64,000 nucleotides of DNA from Citrobacter freundii (GCF_011077955.1 NZ_JAALBX010000002.1:248001-312000), one strand, 5' to 3'. Shown: positions 19,250 through 28,833, counted from the first letter of the stretch. The notes: a model not told the origin generated them from the letters alone. Numbers and translations: made by a program.

Positions 19250-20371
19250 TTGAATTATCAGATGATCACCACCAACGACGCGCTCGCCGCCTGCTGCGAG
19301 GCTGCATGTCTCCATCAGGCGCTGGCGCTGGACACTGAGTTCGTTCGCACGCGGACTTATTATCCGCAACTGGGGCTTATCCAGTTTTATGATGGCGAGC
19401 AGGTTTCGCTCATCGATCCGTTGACCATCACCGACTGGTCGCCGTTTAAAGCGCTTTTGCGCGATACCAACGTCACGAAGTTCCTTCACGCAGGCAGCGA
19501 AGACCTGGAAGTGTTTCAGAACGGCTTTGGCATGATGCCGGAGCCGTTTATTGATACCCAGATCCTGGCCTCGTTCTCCGGTCATGCCTTGTCGTGCGGG
19601 TTTGCGGCGCTGGTGGAAAGCTTTACCGGCATCGCGCTTGATAAAAGCGAATCCCGTACTGACTGGCTGGCTCGTCCGCTGACTGAGCGGCAGTGTGATT
19701 ATGCGGCGGCGGATGTATGGTACCTGCTGCCTATCGCAAAACAGCTGGTAGAAAAGACGCGTGAAACAGGCTGGCTGGAAGCGGCGCTGGATGAGTGCCG
19801 TTTAATGATGGCGCGCCGCGCCGAGCAGGCCGACCCTGAAGAGGTCTGGCGCGATATCGGCAACGCCTGGCAACTGCGTACCCGCCAGTTAGCGTGCCTC
19901 AAATTGCTGGCTGCCTGGCGTTTGAATAAAGCCCGCGAGCGCGATCTGGCGCTTAACTTTGTGGTTCGGGAAGAACATCTTTGGCAGGTGGCGCGCTTTA
20001 TGCCGACATCATTAGGTGAGCTGGACAGCCTTGGGCTTTCCGGAAGCGAGATCCGTTTTCATGGTAAAACCTTGCTGGCGCTGGTTGCGCAGGCGCAGGC
20101 GCTGCCGGAATCCGAGCTTCCTGAGCCGATCGCTAATCTGGTGGATATGCCTGGTTACCGCAAAATATTTAAAGAAATTAAAGCCATTGTTCAGGCCACC
20201 GGCGAAGCGAAAGGAGTAAGCGCAGAGCTTCTTGCCTCACGCCGACAAATTAATCAGCTTTTAAACTGGCACTGGCAACTTAAACCGCGCGCGACCATGC
20301 CGGAATTAATTAGCGGCTGGCGGGGTGAGTTATTAGGCGAGCCATTGAAGGCGTTATTACGTAACTACTAA
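19250..20371 (+). CDS. rnd: Ribonuclease D
   Basis: A 373-residue 3'-5' exoribonuclease that trims tRNA and other stable RNA 3' ends. The DEDD catalytic residues are visible: LDTEFVRTRTYYP (about residues 26-38), HAGSEDLEVF (about 82), and the final motif CDYAAADVWYL (about 149). Two HRDC domains fill the C-terminal half. The start is TTG at 19250, and E. coli rnd also starts with UUG. The weak start, poor ribosome-binding site and U-rich leader agree with the low, leader-dependent expression known in E. coli. Confidence 0.95.
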   Translation: MNYQMITTNDALAACCEAACLHQALALDTEFVRTRTYYPQLGLIQFYDGEQVSLIDPLTITDWSPFKALLRDTNVTKFLHAGSEDLEVFQNGFGMMPEPFIDTQILASFSGHALSCGFAALVESFTGIALDKSESRTDWLARPLTERQCDYAAADVWYLLPIAKQLVEKTRETGWLEAALDECRLMMARRAEQADPEEVWRDIGNAWQLRTRQLACLKLLAAWRLNKARERDLALNFVVREEHLWQVARFMPTSLGELDSLGLSGSEIRFHGKTLLALVAQAQALPESELPEPIANLVDMPGYRKIFKEIKAIVQATGEAKGVSAELLASRRQINQLLNWHWQLKPRATMPELISGWRGELLGEPLKALLRNY

Positions 20372-20373
20372 TA

Positions 20374-20404
20374 AAAAACCCTGTGAATATTCACAGGGTT
20401 TTTA
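20374..20404. terminator. Bidirectional terminator after rnd
   Basis: A 30-base perfect palindrome centred on GAATATTC with CCCTGTG/CACAGGG arms, A run on the left and T run on the right. It can serve rnd and block readthrough from the opposite side. Confidence 0.85.
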
Positions 20405-20485
20405 GAACCCATACGTTCGGCGCAGGAAAATAAAGAAATGACGGATCATTTCTTTATTTTTTCAAATCAGGCGCGCGCGTAAAGG

Positions 20486-20752
20486 TTATTTTGATTCTTC
20501 GGTTTCCGGTAAGGTAACGTTGAGCTCAAGCACCGAAATATCATCGCCTTTTTGATCCAATTGAACCGTCACCATTTCCGGGTCAATCTGCACATATTTG
20601 CAAATAACCTCAAGAATATCGCGTTTAAGCTGCGGCAAATAATGCGGTTCGGAATCACTGCGGCGGCGTTCCGCGACAATGATTTGTAAACGTTCTTTCG
20701 CGATACTGGCGGTGTTCTTTTTGCGCGAAAGAAAGAAGTCGAGTAAAGCCAT
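20486..20752 (-). CDS. minE: Cell division topological specificity factor MinE
   Basis: An 88-residue protein. The N-terminal [11 protein letters not shown] segment is the membrane-targeting helix. [11 protein letters not shown] (about residues 22-32) is the MinD-binding anti-MinCD region, and the rest forms the dimeric topological-specificity domain. It stimulates the MinD ATPase and drives pole-to-pole oscillation. It is last in minCDE, three bases after minD. Length equals E. coli. Confidence 0.97.
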   Translation of the reverse strand: MALLDFFLSRKKNTASIAKERLQIIVAERRRSDSEPHYLPQLKRDILEVICKYVQIDPEMVTVQLDQKGDDISVLELNVTLPETEESK

Positions 20753-20755
20753 AAA

Positions 20756-21568
20756 TCATCCTCCGAACAGGCGTTTGAGGAAACCTTTCTTCTCTTCTTC
20801 GATGAAGCGGAAAGGACGTTCTTCTCCAAGCAGACGCTCAATGGTGTCGGCATATGCTTTACCGGCGTCAGAGTTCTGATCGAGGATCACCGGCTCGCCC
20901 TGGTTGGAGGCGCGCAGCACGGATTGATCTTCCGGTATAACACCGACCAGCGGGATACGCAGAATCTCTAACACATCTTCCATGCTAAGCATGTCACCAC
21001 GGTTCACGCGGCCTGGGTTGTAACGGGTGAGCAGTAAATGCTCTTTAATCGGCGATTCGCCATTTTCCGCACGACGAGATTTAGAGGCCAGAATCCCCAG
21101 GATGCGGTCAGAGTCACGTACAGACGAGACTTCCGGGTTGGTAGTGATCACCGCTTCGTCAGCGAAGTAGAGCGCCATCAGCGCGCCGCTTTCAATACCT
21201 GCCGGCGAGTCGCACACGATAAACTCAAAATCCATGCTTTTCAGTTCATCAATGACTTTACTCACGCCTTCGCGGGTGAGGGCGTCTTTGTCGCGAGTTT
21301 GCGAGGCAGGGAGAATGTATAGGCTATCGGTGCGCTTATCTTTAATCAGCGCCTGGTTTAGCGTGGCATCACCCTGAATGACGTTCACGAAATCGTAAAC
21401 GACGCGGCGTTCACATCCCATGATAAGGTCAAGGTTACGCAGGCCAATATCAAAATCGATTACAACGGTTTTTCTTCCCTTCTGGGCCAAACCCGTAGCG
21501 ATGGCCGCGCTGGAGGTGGTCTTCCCAACGCCCCCTTTACCAGAGGTAACAACAATAATGCGTGCCAT
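20756..21568 (-). CDS. minD: Septum site-determining ATPase MinD
   Basis: A 270-residue ParA/MinD-type ATPase. The deviant Walker A GKGGVGKTT with signature lysine is at residues 10-18. DFDIGLRNLDL follows, then the switch DSPAGIE (about 120), and the C-terminal amphipathic membrane anchor ends KKGFLKRLFGG. In the ATP form it binds the membrane and recruits MinC or MinE. Length equals E. coli MinD. It lies 24 bases after minC with GGAAT and AAGG upstream of the ATG. Confidence 0.97.
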   Translation of the reverse strand: MARIIVVTSGKGGVGKTTSSAAIATGLAQKGRKTVVIDFDIGLRNLDLIMGCERRVVYDFVNVIQGDATLNQALIKDKRTDSLYILPASQTRDKDALTREGVSKVIDELKSMDFEFIVCDSPAGIESGALMALYFADEAVITTNPEVSSVRDSDRILGILASKSRRAENGESPIKEHLLLTRYNPGRVNRGDMLSMEDVLEILRIPLVGVIPEDQSVLRASNQGEPVILDQNSDAGKAYADTIERLLGEERPFRFIEEEKKGFLKRLFGG

Positions 21569-21592
21569 AAAGGAATTCCTTGTTAAAAGGGC

Positions 21593-22300
21593 TTAGTTTA
21601 ATGGTTGAATGGTCAAGTCGTTTTCCGCTAATTGCAGACGGGCCGCCTTGCCAGAAAATGTGGCTGGGATTTGATCGCTCAGCCAATAAACCCCCGCAAT
21701 AGAGACCAGCTCCGCTGCAAGGTTAGAACAAAATATTTGCGCATCCCGATCGCCGCTGGCGCCTGCCAACGCGCGTCCACGCATCATCCCATAAACATGG
21801 ATATTGCCATCCGCGATAAGTTCCGCGCCAGCGCTCACATGGTTTGTGACAATCAAATCACAGTTTGGCGCATAAACACGCTGACCGGAACGAACCGGCA
21901 TATCGATTAAACGTGTTTTTGTGACGGGAGTAACAATCGGCTCAGGCGCTATCGTCGGCACGGGAGTAACGGGGGCAGGCCGGGTGGGCGTCTCTTTGCC
22001 TTCCGTGAGAAGCGCAATGCCAGCCTTGCTAATTTCGGCTTTGAGGGCATCGTCTTTACATCCACTAATGCCGACCAGATGAAGGCCGCTTTCCAGCACC
22101 ACGTTATGTAACGCCTGCCAGTTAAGCATGCCTTCCAGATTAGAAATATTCACCACGACGGGTGCATTTTTCAAAAAGGCCGGCGCCTGAGCAATTTTTT
22201 CTGCCAATGCTTTGCGAATCACCTCAGGGTGCGCATCATGCAAATGAACCACTGATAACGTGAAACTACTGCCTTTAAGCTCGATGGGCGTGTTTGACAT
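21593..22300 (-). CDS. minC: Septum formation inhibitor MinC
   Basis: A 235-residue division inhibitor. The N-terminal FtsZ-opposing domain (about residues 1-105) is followed by a Pro/Thr-rich linker that is a few residues longer than in E. coli. The C-terminal beta-helix carries the [15 protein letters not shown] and [16 protein letters not shown] motifs for dimerisation and MinD binding. The frame is open 21 codons further upstream, but [11 protein letters not shown] at 22300 is the E. coli start and is used here. First gene of minCDE. Confidence 0.96.
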   Translation of the reverse strand: MSNTPIELKGSSFTLSVVHLHDAHPEVIRKALAEKIAQAPAFLKNAPVVVNISNLEGMLNWQALHNVVLESGLHLVGISGCKDDALKAEISKAGIALLTEGKETPTRPAPVTPVPTIAPEPIVTPVTKTRLIDMPVRSGQRVYAPNCDLIVTNHVSAGAELIADGNIHVYGMMRGRALAGASGDRDAQIFCSNLAAELVSIAGVYWLSDQIPATFSGKAARLQLAENDLTIQPLN

Positions 22301-22869
22301 CCTGGCCTTACTCAATTCAGTTATAATCCCCACAAGCGTGGGACGATATGCCGAAATCCTCAAGGCATGTTATAGTCCCGGCTATATTCAGGCAAGTCAC
22401 CAGCCAGTGAAATCAGAGTAAAATTCTCTTTTGCGATAAATACTGTCCAGGAAACGATAATTCAACGCCGGGCTATTCGTTTCGTTGCTGACTTTTTCAG
22501 ATCTATCTCGTTAATTTGTCCTGATACATAACGCAACCTGCTTATGTGTTTAAAACTTCAGCATTAGAGTAGGTGTATTTTCCAGCCTCTGAACGCGGGG
22601 TCATTCATCTATTTCTTTATTCTCGTCACGCAAGCGTCGGTTGGTACAGCCACAACTTATCCATACTACTCTTTGAAGGGCGAGGGCAGTAAACGTAAAG
22701 GTTGGCCATTCTCCCGCTTGTGAGTTGTTGTACGCACGCCTCGTGCCTTCTTGCAACCTTATGGCAAAACACAGGCTATCTTCAGCTCCGCTTAAGACCG
22801 ACGTCGCTTTTCCGGCACGATATTACATTGTAATCTGACGCCTGATTTGAAGGTGTTGAGATACGTGAA
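22301..22869. other. Intergenic region minC to small gene
   Basis: About 570 bases. The left edge must hold the minCDE promoter. No open frame with protein-like composition, strong hairpin or known site was found in the rest. Confidence 0.5.
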
Positions 22870-23148
22870 ATGTCACGATTTATCAGCGATTACAAAGGTG
22901 CGTTTAAGCGAAAGCGTGTCGCAGGCTTCAGAGAATGGATTGTCTTTACGCTTAAGAGCGTTTTGTTAATGTTGCTGTTATTACTGGGGTTCAGCGCAGC
23001 GCAGTATTTGCTCATTATGCATACGCCGTTATCTGAGTACGTCACGGTGCCTGGCATCGAGCAATCCAACCGTTATGGGATAACTATCGTGCTTGTTCTG
23101 AGTTTCGGACCGAGTGTGATTTACCTTCTCAGATTATGCACGCGATAA
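22870..23148 (+). CDS. Small inner-membrane protein, two predicted helices
   Basis: A 92-residue protein of unknown function. A basic N-terminus (KGAFKRKRVAGFR) precedes TM1 at about residues 29-50, a short periplasmic loop, and TM2 at about 69-88. Cytoplasmic positive charges indicate both ends inside. No family was recognised. It stands alone between minC and an opposing 76-residue gene and has only a weak ribosome-binding site. The sequence AAGGGGA with TCCCCTT near 23180-23208 could be its terminator. Confidence 0.65.
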   Translation: MSRFISDYKGAFKRKRVAGFREWIVFTLKSVLLMLLLLLGFSAAQYLLIMHTPLSEYVTVPGIEQSNRYGITIVLVLSFGPSVIYLLRLCTR

Positions 23149-23236
23149 CGATTGAGAAAGCGAGCGAGAAACGAGAAAAGGGGAGGCAAGTGCTTTTTGA
23201 TTCCCCTTCGCTTCTAAATCGGGCATGGTAAAGCGC

Positions 23237-23467
23237 TTAAAGTTTGGCTCCTGTTATTCTGGCGATAATATCTTTCGTCGCTTCAAGCTTTGCTTTCCCT
23301 GCTTCTGACGGGGTGCCTGCGTCAAACGCTTTGAATTTTTGTTGAATATTTTCCAGGGTCTTATCTTTGATAAAACCGGGCAATTCTGCGTAAATCGACT
23401 GGAAAATGACTTCATAGGCCAGGGCACGGCACTGTAGATCATTAATCGCTTCTTCAACTGATTTCAT
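23237..23467 (-). CDS. Hypothetical 76-residue protein
   Basis: A small, soluble, largely helical protein with one Cys (residue 13 or so) and Lys/Glu-rich segments. No family was recognised. ATG at 23467 is chosen because AGGAG lies five bases upstream; an in-frame GTG two codons earlier overlaps that site. It converges on the 92-residue membrane protein gene. The ~440 bases between it and ycgL show nothing else I can support. Confidence 0.65.
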   Translation of the reverse strand: MKSVEEAINDLQCRALAYEVIFQSIYAELPGFIKDKTLENIQQKFKAFDAGTPSEAGKAKLEATKDIIARITGAKL

Positions 23468-23911
23468 CGTCACTCCTCAAGAAGTACTTCGGGCTTCACG
23501 GCACACCAGAAAGGTGCTGTCATGACTGCCTCAATGATTTAAACGCCGTGTAAGTGGCTTGTTACGTTTGCCACCGGATTAACATCACAAAATGATAATG
23601 AAAGCGCAAGTTCGCGGTTTCACTTTTACGATTTACCTCGGAAAACCGCCCGCCAGGCAGACAGGTACAATGTGGCTATTCGGTCGCAGGCAAGAGAGGG
23701 CGCTATCTGCTCTCGCATCCGTCATTCGTTTATGCGCTTAGGGCAGGCACGAAATCATCAGGCTACAGTGCTGAAAGACGAGGGGCCAATTCAGACGCCC
23801 GGGCGGGAACGGAAACCTGACTGTGCAATGCGGTGTAGCAGCGGCTGGCTTGTGGCGCGGCTTTGAAAGATGTTAGCTTATGCCAAAATTTGGCGTGAAA
23901 AGAGTAAAACT

Positions 23912-24187
23912 ATGTTTTGTGCTATCTATCGAAGTGCCCGACGCGATCAAACCTATCTGTATGTGGAAAAAAAGGACGATTTTTCGCGCGTACCCCAGGA
24001 GTTGATGCAAAGTTTCGGTCAACCGGTTCTTGCGATGTTATTTCCGCTTGATGGTAGAAAGAAATTGGCTTTTGCCGATCTTGAAAAGGTCAAAACAGCG
24101 CTAACAGAGCAAGGCTATTACTTACAAATTCCGCCGCCGCCGGAAGATTTGTTAAAACAACACCGCGAATTGCAAAGCAAAAAATAA
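23912..24187 (+). CDS. ycgL: YcgL domain protein (DUF709)
   Basis: A 91-residue protein of the YcgL family. It begins [24 protein letters not shown] and ends in a PPPPEDLL segment and a basic tail. The fold is known but the function is not. The open frame begins 14 codons earlier at 23870; the ATG at 23912 is the conserved core start, though E. coli is annotated with a longer N-terminus. In E. coli it also lies near minC. Confidence 0.9.
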   Translation: MFCAIYRSARRDQTYLYVEKKDDFSRVPQELMQSFGQPVLAMLFPLDGRKKLAFADLEKVKTALTEQGYYLQIPPPPEDLLKQHRELQSKK

Positions 24188-24262
24188 CATTCGCACCGCG
24201 CGCTGAAGATTTCCTGGCTACATTAAGCACGATAACCTGTGAAGAATGAGTCGGGAAATCAT

Positions 24263-25363
24263 ATGAACTACGCCGTCTGTACCAGTACGTTTTGCAGTTG
24301 TCTTTTCGCCGGTTATCTCATGGCCGCGCCCCCGTCTCCGCCCCCGGCTGAACCCGTTCTCCCTGTGCCCGCTTCGCCCGCCGCCGCTGCGCAACAAGCG
24401 CCTGTTTCGACTGCGCCCGACGGCTTTGCGCCATTCGTCGAGAAATTAAAACGCGAGGCGCGCCAACAAGGGGTGAGTGAAAAGACGATTAATCAGGCTT
24501 TTGCCAACATGCACTTCGTCGAGCATGTGGTGAAATCCGATCAAAATCAGCCAGAAAAAAAAGTACTGCTTGATGCGTATTTGAACCGCGTCATTACCCC
24601 TGAAAAAATCGACGAAGCCCGCACTGAGATGCAAAACAATCGGCAGATATTAAGCCGCATCGAACAACGCTACGGCGTACAGCCACAATATCTGGTGGCG
24701 CTGTGGGCGCTGGAAAGCCGTTTTGGCAAATTGCAGGGGGATGAAGATATCTTTTCAGCGCTGGCAAGTCTGGCGTTTGAAGGTCGTCGTGAAGCGTTCT
24801 TTACGAAAGAGCTCATCGCCGCGCTGAAAATGGTCGATGAAGGGCACATTGAGGCCAGTCAGATGAAAGGCTCATGGGCCGGGGCGATGGGGCAAAATCA
24901 GTTTATGCCAAGCTCCTATTTGCGTTATGGCGCGGATGGCGATGGCGACGGAAAGATGGATATCTGGAATAACATTGATGATGTCTTCGCCTCAAGCGCC
25001 AATTATCTGGCAAGCGAAGGGTGGAAACGCAAAAGCGGGTGGGGGCAAGAAATTAACTTACCGGCAAATTTTGACACTGCGCTTGCCGGCACCAAAAAAG
25101 CGCAGCGTAAAACGGTCGCGCAATGGCAGGCAATTGGCGTCTCGTTTCCCGCTAATACAAGCCAGCCTGCGCAGCAGTCCACCGCCTGGATAGTCATCCC
25201 TGACGATGGTGAGAAGCGCGGCTTTATGGTGTTTCAAAACTTTCGTACCCTGATGACATGGAATCGTTCTTACTATTTTGCTATCAGTATTGGAATGATG
25301 GCCGACGCAATCGCAGGTAATAACCCCTCCGCACCGGCCCAGCCACAGTCACTCAAGCAATAA
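24263..25363 (+). CDS. MltB-family lytic murein transglycosylase
   Basis: A 366-residue secreted enzyme with an N-terminal hydrophobic stretch (about residues 4-22, ending LMAA) and then a Pro/Ala-rich spacer to about residue 50. The SLT_2/MltB domain carries the catalytic Glu in ALWALESRFGKLQG, and GSWAGAMGQNQFMPSSYLRYG with DGDGDGKMDIW, the calcium-site loop of MltB. It cleaves the MurNAc-GlcNAc bond, forming 1,6-anhydro ends. It has no lipobox Cys after the signal, so it is probably soluble in the periplasm. E. coli K-12 has no gene at this place, and it is distinct from mltB itself. GTG at 24239 is an alternative start. Confidence 0.9.
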   Translation: MNYAVCTSTFCSCLFAGYLMAAPPSPPPAEPVLPVPASPAAAAQQAPVSTAPDGFAPFVEKLKREARQQGVSEKTINQAFANMHFVEHVVKSDQNQPEKKVLLDAYLNRVITPEKIDEARTEMQNNRQILSRIEQRYGVQPQYLVALWALESRFGKLQGDEDIFSALASLAFEGRREAFFTKELIAALKMVDEGHIEASQMKGSWAGAMGQNQFMPSSYLRYGADGDGDGKMDIWNNIDDVFASSANYLASEGWKRKSGWGQEINLPANFDTALAGTKKAQRKTVAQWQAIGVSFPANTSQPAQQSTAWIVIPDDGEKRGFMVFQNFRTLMTWNRSYYFAISIGMMADAIAGNNPSAPAQPQSLKQ

Positions 25364-25388
25364 TTAACGTATAAAGCAGAGGAATAGC

Positions 25389-26048
25389 ATGTATCAACAT
25401 CATAACTGGGAAGGCGCACTGCTTGATTTCCCGGTGAATAAAGTGGTTTGCGTGGGCAGTAACTACTCAAAGCATATTCAGGAAATGGGGAGTGCCACGC
25501 CAGACGAGCCGGTTTTATTTATCAAACCCGAAACGGCGCTGTGCGATCTTCGCCAGCCTCTGGTGCTACCGCAGGGCCTGGGTTCAGTACACCATGAAGT
25601 CGAACTGGCTATTTTGATTGGTTCCACGCTACGCCAGGCGACGGAAGATCACGTAAGTAAGGCTATCGCCGGCTATGGCGTTGCGCTTGATCTTACGCTT
25701 CGAGACGTACAATCAAAGATGAAAAAAGGCGGTCATCCGTGGGAGAAAGCGAAAGGCTTTGATAATGCCTGTCCGGTTTCCGGCTTTATTCCGGCGGCGG
25801 AGTTCGGCTGTGATCCGCAAAACGTCGCCCTCGGCCTTAAAGTAAATGGCGAGCTGCGCCAGAATGGCAACACGAAAGATATGCTGCATAAGATCCTGCC
25901 GCTGATTGCCTACATGAGCCGCTACTTCACCTTACGGGCGGGGGATATTGTCCTTACCGGCACACCGGAAGGTGTCGGGCCGCTTCAGAGCGGCGACGAA
26001 CTGGAAATTATCCTGAACGATCGCAGCCTGGCGACACGCGTCCTGTAA
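25389..26048 (+). CDS. ycgM: Fumarylacetoacetate hydrolase-family protein YcgM
   Basis: A 219-residue FAH-fold protein, the same length as E. coli YcgM. The metal ligands appear in [13 protein letters not shown] (two Glu) and [12 protein letters not shown] (Asp), with KAFD-like and GTPEGVGPL motifs downstream. Relatives are acylpyruvate hydrolases or oxaloacetate tautomerases, so an activity on a small 2-keto acid is likely. It follows the transglycosylase by 25 bases. Confidence 0.93.
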   Translation: MYQHHNWEGALLDFPVNKVVCVGSNYSKHIQEMGSATPDEPVLFIKPETALCDLRQPLVLPQGLGSVHHEVELAILIGSTLRQATEDHVSKAIAGYGVALDLTLRDVQSKMKKGGHPWEKAKGFDNACPVSGFIPAAEFGCDPQNVALGLKVNGELRQNGNTKDMLHKILPLIAYMSRYFTLRAGDIVLTGTPEGVGPLQSGDELEIILNDRSLATRVL

Positions 26049-26139
26049 GGGTTCTGCCGCCTCGTCTGGGGCGGCAATGCTTGCATCCTGGACTGATAGT
26101 GTTTATAAGGTGCGCTTAACTTTAGTGGCGGGCCCTGGT

Positions 26140-26586
26140 ATGAGCGATACACCTTTCTGGCAACAAAAAACTCTCGAACAAATGAGCGATGAAGAGTGGG
26201 AGTCGCTTTGTGACGGCTGCGGCCAGTGCTGCCTGCATAAGTTGATGGATGAAGACACCGACGAAATTTATTTCACCAACGTCGCCTGTAAACAGCTTAA
26301 TATCAAAACCTGCCAGTGCCGAAATTACGAACGCCGCTTCGAGTATGAGCCCGACTGCATTAAATTGACCCGCGATAATCTGCCGACTTTCGAGTGGTTG
26401 CCGCCAAGCTGCGCCTACCGTCTGCTGGCGGAAGGGAAAAATCTACCCGTGTGGCACCCGCTGCGGACTGGCTCAAAAGCCGCCATGCATGCCGAACGTA
26501 TCTCCGTTCGTCACATCGCAGTAAAAGAGTCGACGGTAAACGACTGGCAAGACCATATTCTGAACAAGCCTGACTGGGCGCAGTGA
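26140..26586 (+). CDS. ycgN: UPF0260 cysteine-cluster protein YcgN
   Basis: A 148-residue protein of the CxxCxxCC family: CDGCGQCC at about residues 24-31, then C-K-Q and CQCRNYE, then further Cys. These probably bind a metal or iron-sulfur cluster. Function is unknown. The frame opens at 26077, but the ATG at 26140 (MSDTPFW) matches the E. coli core start. E. coli carries hlyE next, which is absent here. Confidence 0.92.
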   Translation: MSDTPFWQQKTLEQMSDEEWESLCDGCGQCCLHKLMDEDTDEIYFTNVACKQLNIKTCQCRNYERRFEYEPDCIKLTRDNLPTFEWLPPSCAYRLLAEGKNLPVWHPLRTGSKAAMHAERISVRHIAVKESTVNDWQDHILNKPDWAQ

Positions 26587-26894
26587 TGCGTCGAATTGAA
26601 AATCCTTTCTTGCTCTTGATTTAATGCATGGGGCAATGGTGGGACGTTTTTATTGAAATTAGCTCTCAACATTGTCCTGTTTTTAGGGCCGTTGTCGGCC
26701 CGCCATTTATCAAAGATGGTGTAAATCCCTAAAGTAGTTTTTGCCTGGCTGTGAAGCTATGACATTTGGGTTAACCCTGAATGCCGTCGCTCGGACTGCA
26801 TGAATAATATTTACGCAGGACCAGTGACACCTGATCCTGTTTCATTCGAGCATAGAAAGGGGACAATAGGTGGTTTTTAAAATAGTGCTCAATT
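26587..26894. other. Intergenic region ycgN to Nudix gene
   Basis: About 310 bases at the left edge of the accessory pocket. No gene, clear terminator or repeat was identified. Confidence 0.5.
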
Positions 26895-27389
26895 TCATGT
26901 AAAATGCTTCGCAACTAATAACATAAATGCTGCCAGGGTGAAATTATCTTTTATTAAACCTTGCTTTATCATGTCAAATATTTGTTCCCGCGAGTAGAAA
27001 TGACAGCTAACGACACCTTCGTTGGTTTGCAAAGAGAGGGGGGCGATATCATCAATTTCACAGACTATGGCCTGGATGTTGTCTGATATAATCCCTGAGT
27101 CAGTTAAGAGTTGGCCCAACAAATAACTGCTTGAGGAAACCAAATTTAACTCCTCTTTCAGCTCTCTTTCACCGCCGGTTAAATGGCTTTCCCCAGCCTC
27201 AATGAATCCGCGTGGGAATTCATACAAAATTTCACCATTTCTGATGTGTTGAATAATTGCATGCCTATCTTTATAGACAGGTATTATTACCACGCCGCCA
27301 TTTTTTTGGCAGAGTTTAAGGTAGCCCGTCTTATCAGTGGAGACGGATAACATACTGTTTTCAAAAATAACTTTATTCAAAATTAACAA
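26895..27389 (-). CDS. Nudix hydrolase, ADP-ribose-pyrophosphatase-like, paired with a membrane protein
   Basis: A 164-residue Nudix protein. The box reads as GFIEAGE, seven residues, REL, one residue, EE (about residues 72-92), so all metal-binding acids are present. The usual Gly near the end of the box is Asn (LNL). EFPRGFIEAGE resembles ADP-sugar pyrophosphatases. It probably starts at TTG 27389, overlapping the stop of the upstream membrane gene by 17 bases; TTG 27380 is also possible. The region is visibly AT-rich compared with its neighbours, pointing to acquisition. The overlap implies coupled translation and a joint function. Confidence 0.85.
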   Translation of the reverse strand: MLILNKVIFENSMLSVSTDKTGYLKLCQKNGGVVIIPVYKDRHAIIQHIRNGEILYEFPRGFIEAGESHLTGGERELKEELNLVSSSSYLLGQLLTDSGIISDNIQAIVCEIDDIAPLSLQTNEGVVSCHFYSREQIFDMIKQGLIKDNFTLAAFMLLVAKHFT

Positions 27390-27990
27390 TCCAGGTTGGG
27401 TCGTTAGCAGAGCGGCGTATTACTTTTCTTGTGTTATAAAGATAAAACACAACGTATAAAGCATAGACTACTATCTTAACTGTAGCGGTGATTGCCTCAT
27501 TGTTGATTTTGAATAAAAGAAAAATTTCTTTAACCAGGATGGTCGTTGGGAAACCAGATATCAGTATCATGCAGAATATGACTCTGTTTTCAACACCTTT
27601 TAACATCCCCCGAAAATCCATGTTCTGATATTTTATTTTCTTTTCATCGAAGAAGGCTTTTATCTTTTCGTTGACTTTACTGAAGTCAAAGTCATCTCTG
27701 GAAAGGATTTTATTCAGCGCGAGGGCAGAGTCGGTATATTGCATATGCCATGAGCGTAAACCCGAGAGTGTTCTTATTGTCATTCCGCCAATCATGCATA
27801 TAACTAAATTTAGAAATATGGCCGAATATTGGCTGGATATCATTTTACTAAATGATGTATATGAACCAATGTAAAACGATAAGATAACAAGATAGAAGGC
27901 GATAGTCTGATCTCGTTTTGAAGACTGTTCTTTTATATGCTCATTGCATCTTTCATAAACAGACATCAGAAACTCTTTTGACGCTAACAT
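27373..27990 (-). CDS. Four-helix membrane protein of unknown function, first gene of Nudix pair
   Basis: A 205-residue protein. A charged N-terminal helix (residues 1-27) precedes TM1 (about 30-48) and TM2 (about 56-74). A 60-residue hydrophilic helical segment faces the cytoplasm, then TM3 (about 134-157) and TM4 (about 168-188) follow. The plan, two helices then a long cytoplasmic helix, recalls SLATT-type membrane effectors of nucleotide-linked conflict systems, but I cannot confirm the family. ATG at 27990 is chosen for its TTAGGAG site, although the frame is open to 28035. AT-rich, like its partner. Confidence 0.8.
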   Translation of the reverse strand: MLASKEFLMSVYERCNEHIKEQSSKRDQTIAFYLVILSFYIGSYTSFSKMISSQYSAIFLNLVICMIGGMTIRTLSGLRSWHMQYTDSALALNKILSRDDFDFSKVNEKIKAFFDEKKIKYQNMDFRGMLKGVENRVIFCMILISGFPTTILVKEIFLLFKINNEAITATVKIVVYALYVVFYLYNTRKVIRRSANDPTWIVNFE

Positions 27991-28833
27991 TGAAACTCCT
28001 AAGATGAATTTTAACAATGACACGTGAACTGTCACTATTAAAGCCGGTTTAGTGCATAACAGCTACGCTGTGTACCGCATTTAATACTTTTATAACCTTA
28101 AAGTGAACACGCTTCAATCCATCAGACGGGGTTTTATAAGCAAACAATAAGGCTTAAGAGGAAGTCGGTAGGCAGGCGTAAAGCCCGCTTTTCCATACCT
28201 CGTTCAACCGCAGTGTAAAGACTGCTTCAGCGCATTATTCATCGCCACTATCCGGGGAGTCTCATTGAAGCCCCCTCAGCACGAATGATCAGCAAATCAA
28301 CCCGGTTCTGCGGCCCACACTGCTACAACTGGGCTGCTCCGGGATAACACATCACAGTCGGGAGTTCCGCCTAATTTTTATCCGTAAAAAGCTATGTCTC
28401 CAAACTGGAAGCAGCACTATAAATGACCGTTAAGCGCTAAAAACGGCTAGTTGGTATGCGCTTTGATTTCAACGCCCTCTTTCAAACTAAGTAGGCTCAG
28501 ACCTGATGCCCCCCCGTGCCTGGTGTGAATATCGCTTACCTGAGCGGCGAGACAACCAGTATTAGTCTTGGGTATAAGCGTCGAATAAAGGAAATAGGGT
28601 AGGCGTGATTTTATTGCGCTGTGCACTGGCGCCGCGCTTTCCGTGAACAAAGTAAACACCCTCATGACGCCCAACCTCAGGCGCTTAACTATGACCCAAA
28701 ACGCGTGTTATTCACCCAAACGGGCACTGTTCACATAATAGGCATTATCTTATGCCACCGACGCGAAAAGGTCGTAGAGTGAAGAGGTCGCCTGCAAAGG
28801 CGGCATCGGCATCCACTTAACAGAGGAAGGCTT
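27991..28833. other. Gene-poor stretch in the accessory pocket
   Basis: About 840 bases without a convincing gene. The left end should hold the promoter of the Nudix pair. The remaining frames are short, interrupted and unlike any family I recognise. It may be decayed mobile DNA, but no inverted repeats or transposase motif could be established. Confidence 0.45.

Noticed and set aside
28140-28440. Possible transposase zinc finger (QCKDCFSALF) in the gene-poor stretch
   Set aside because: Only two Cys fit, stops interrupt the frame and no terminal inverted repeats or other transposase motifs were found.
28447-28674. A 75-codon minus-strand frame
   Set aside because: No ribosome-binding site, no recognisable motif and overlap with other equally weak frames.
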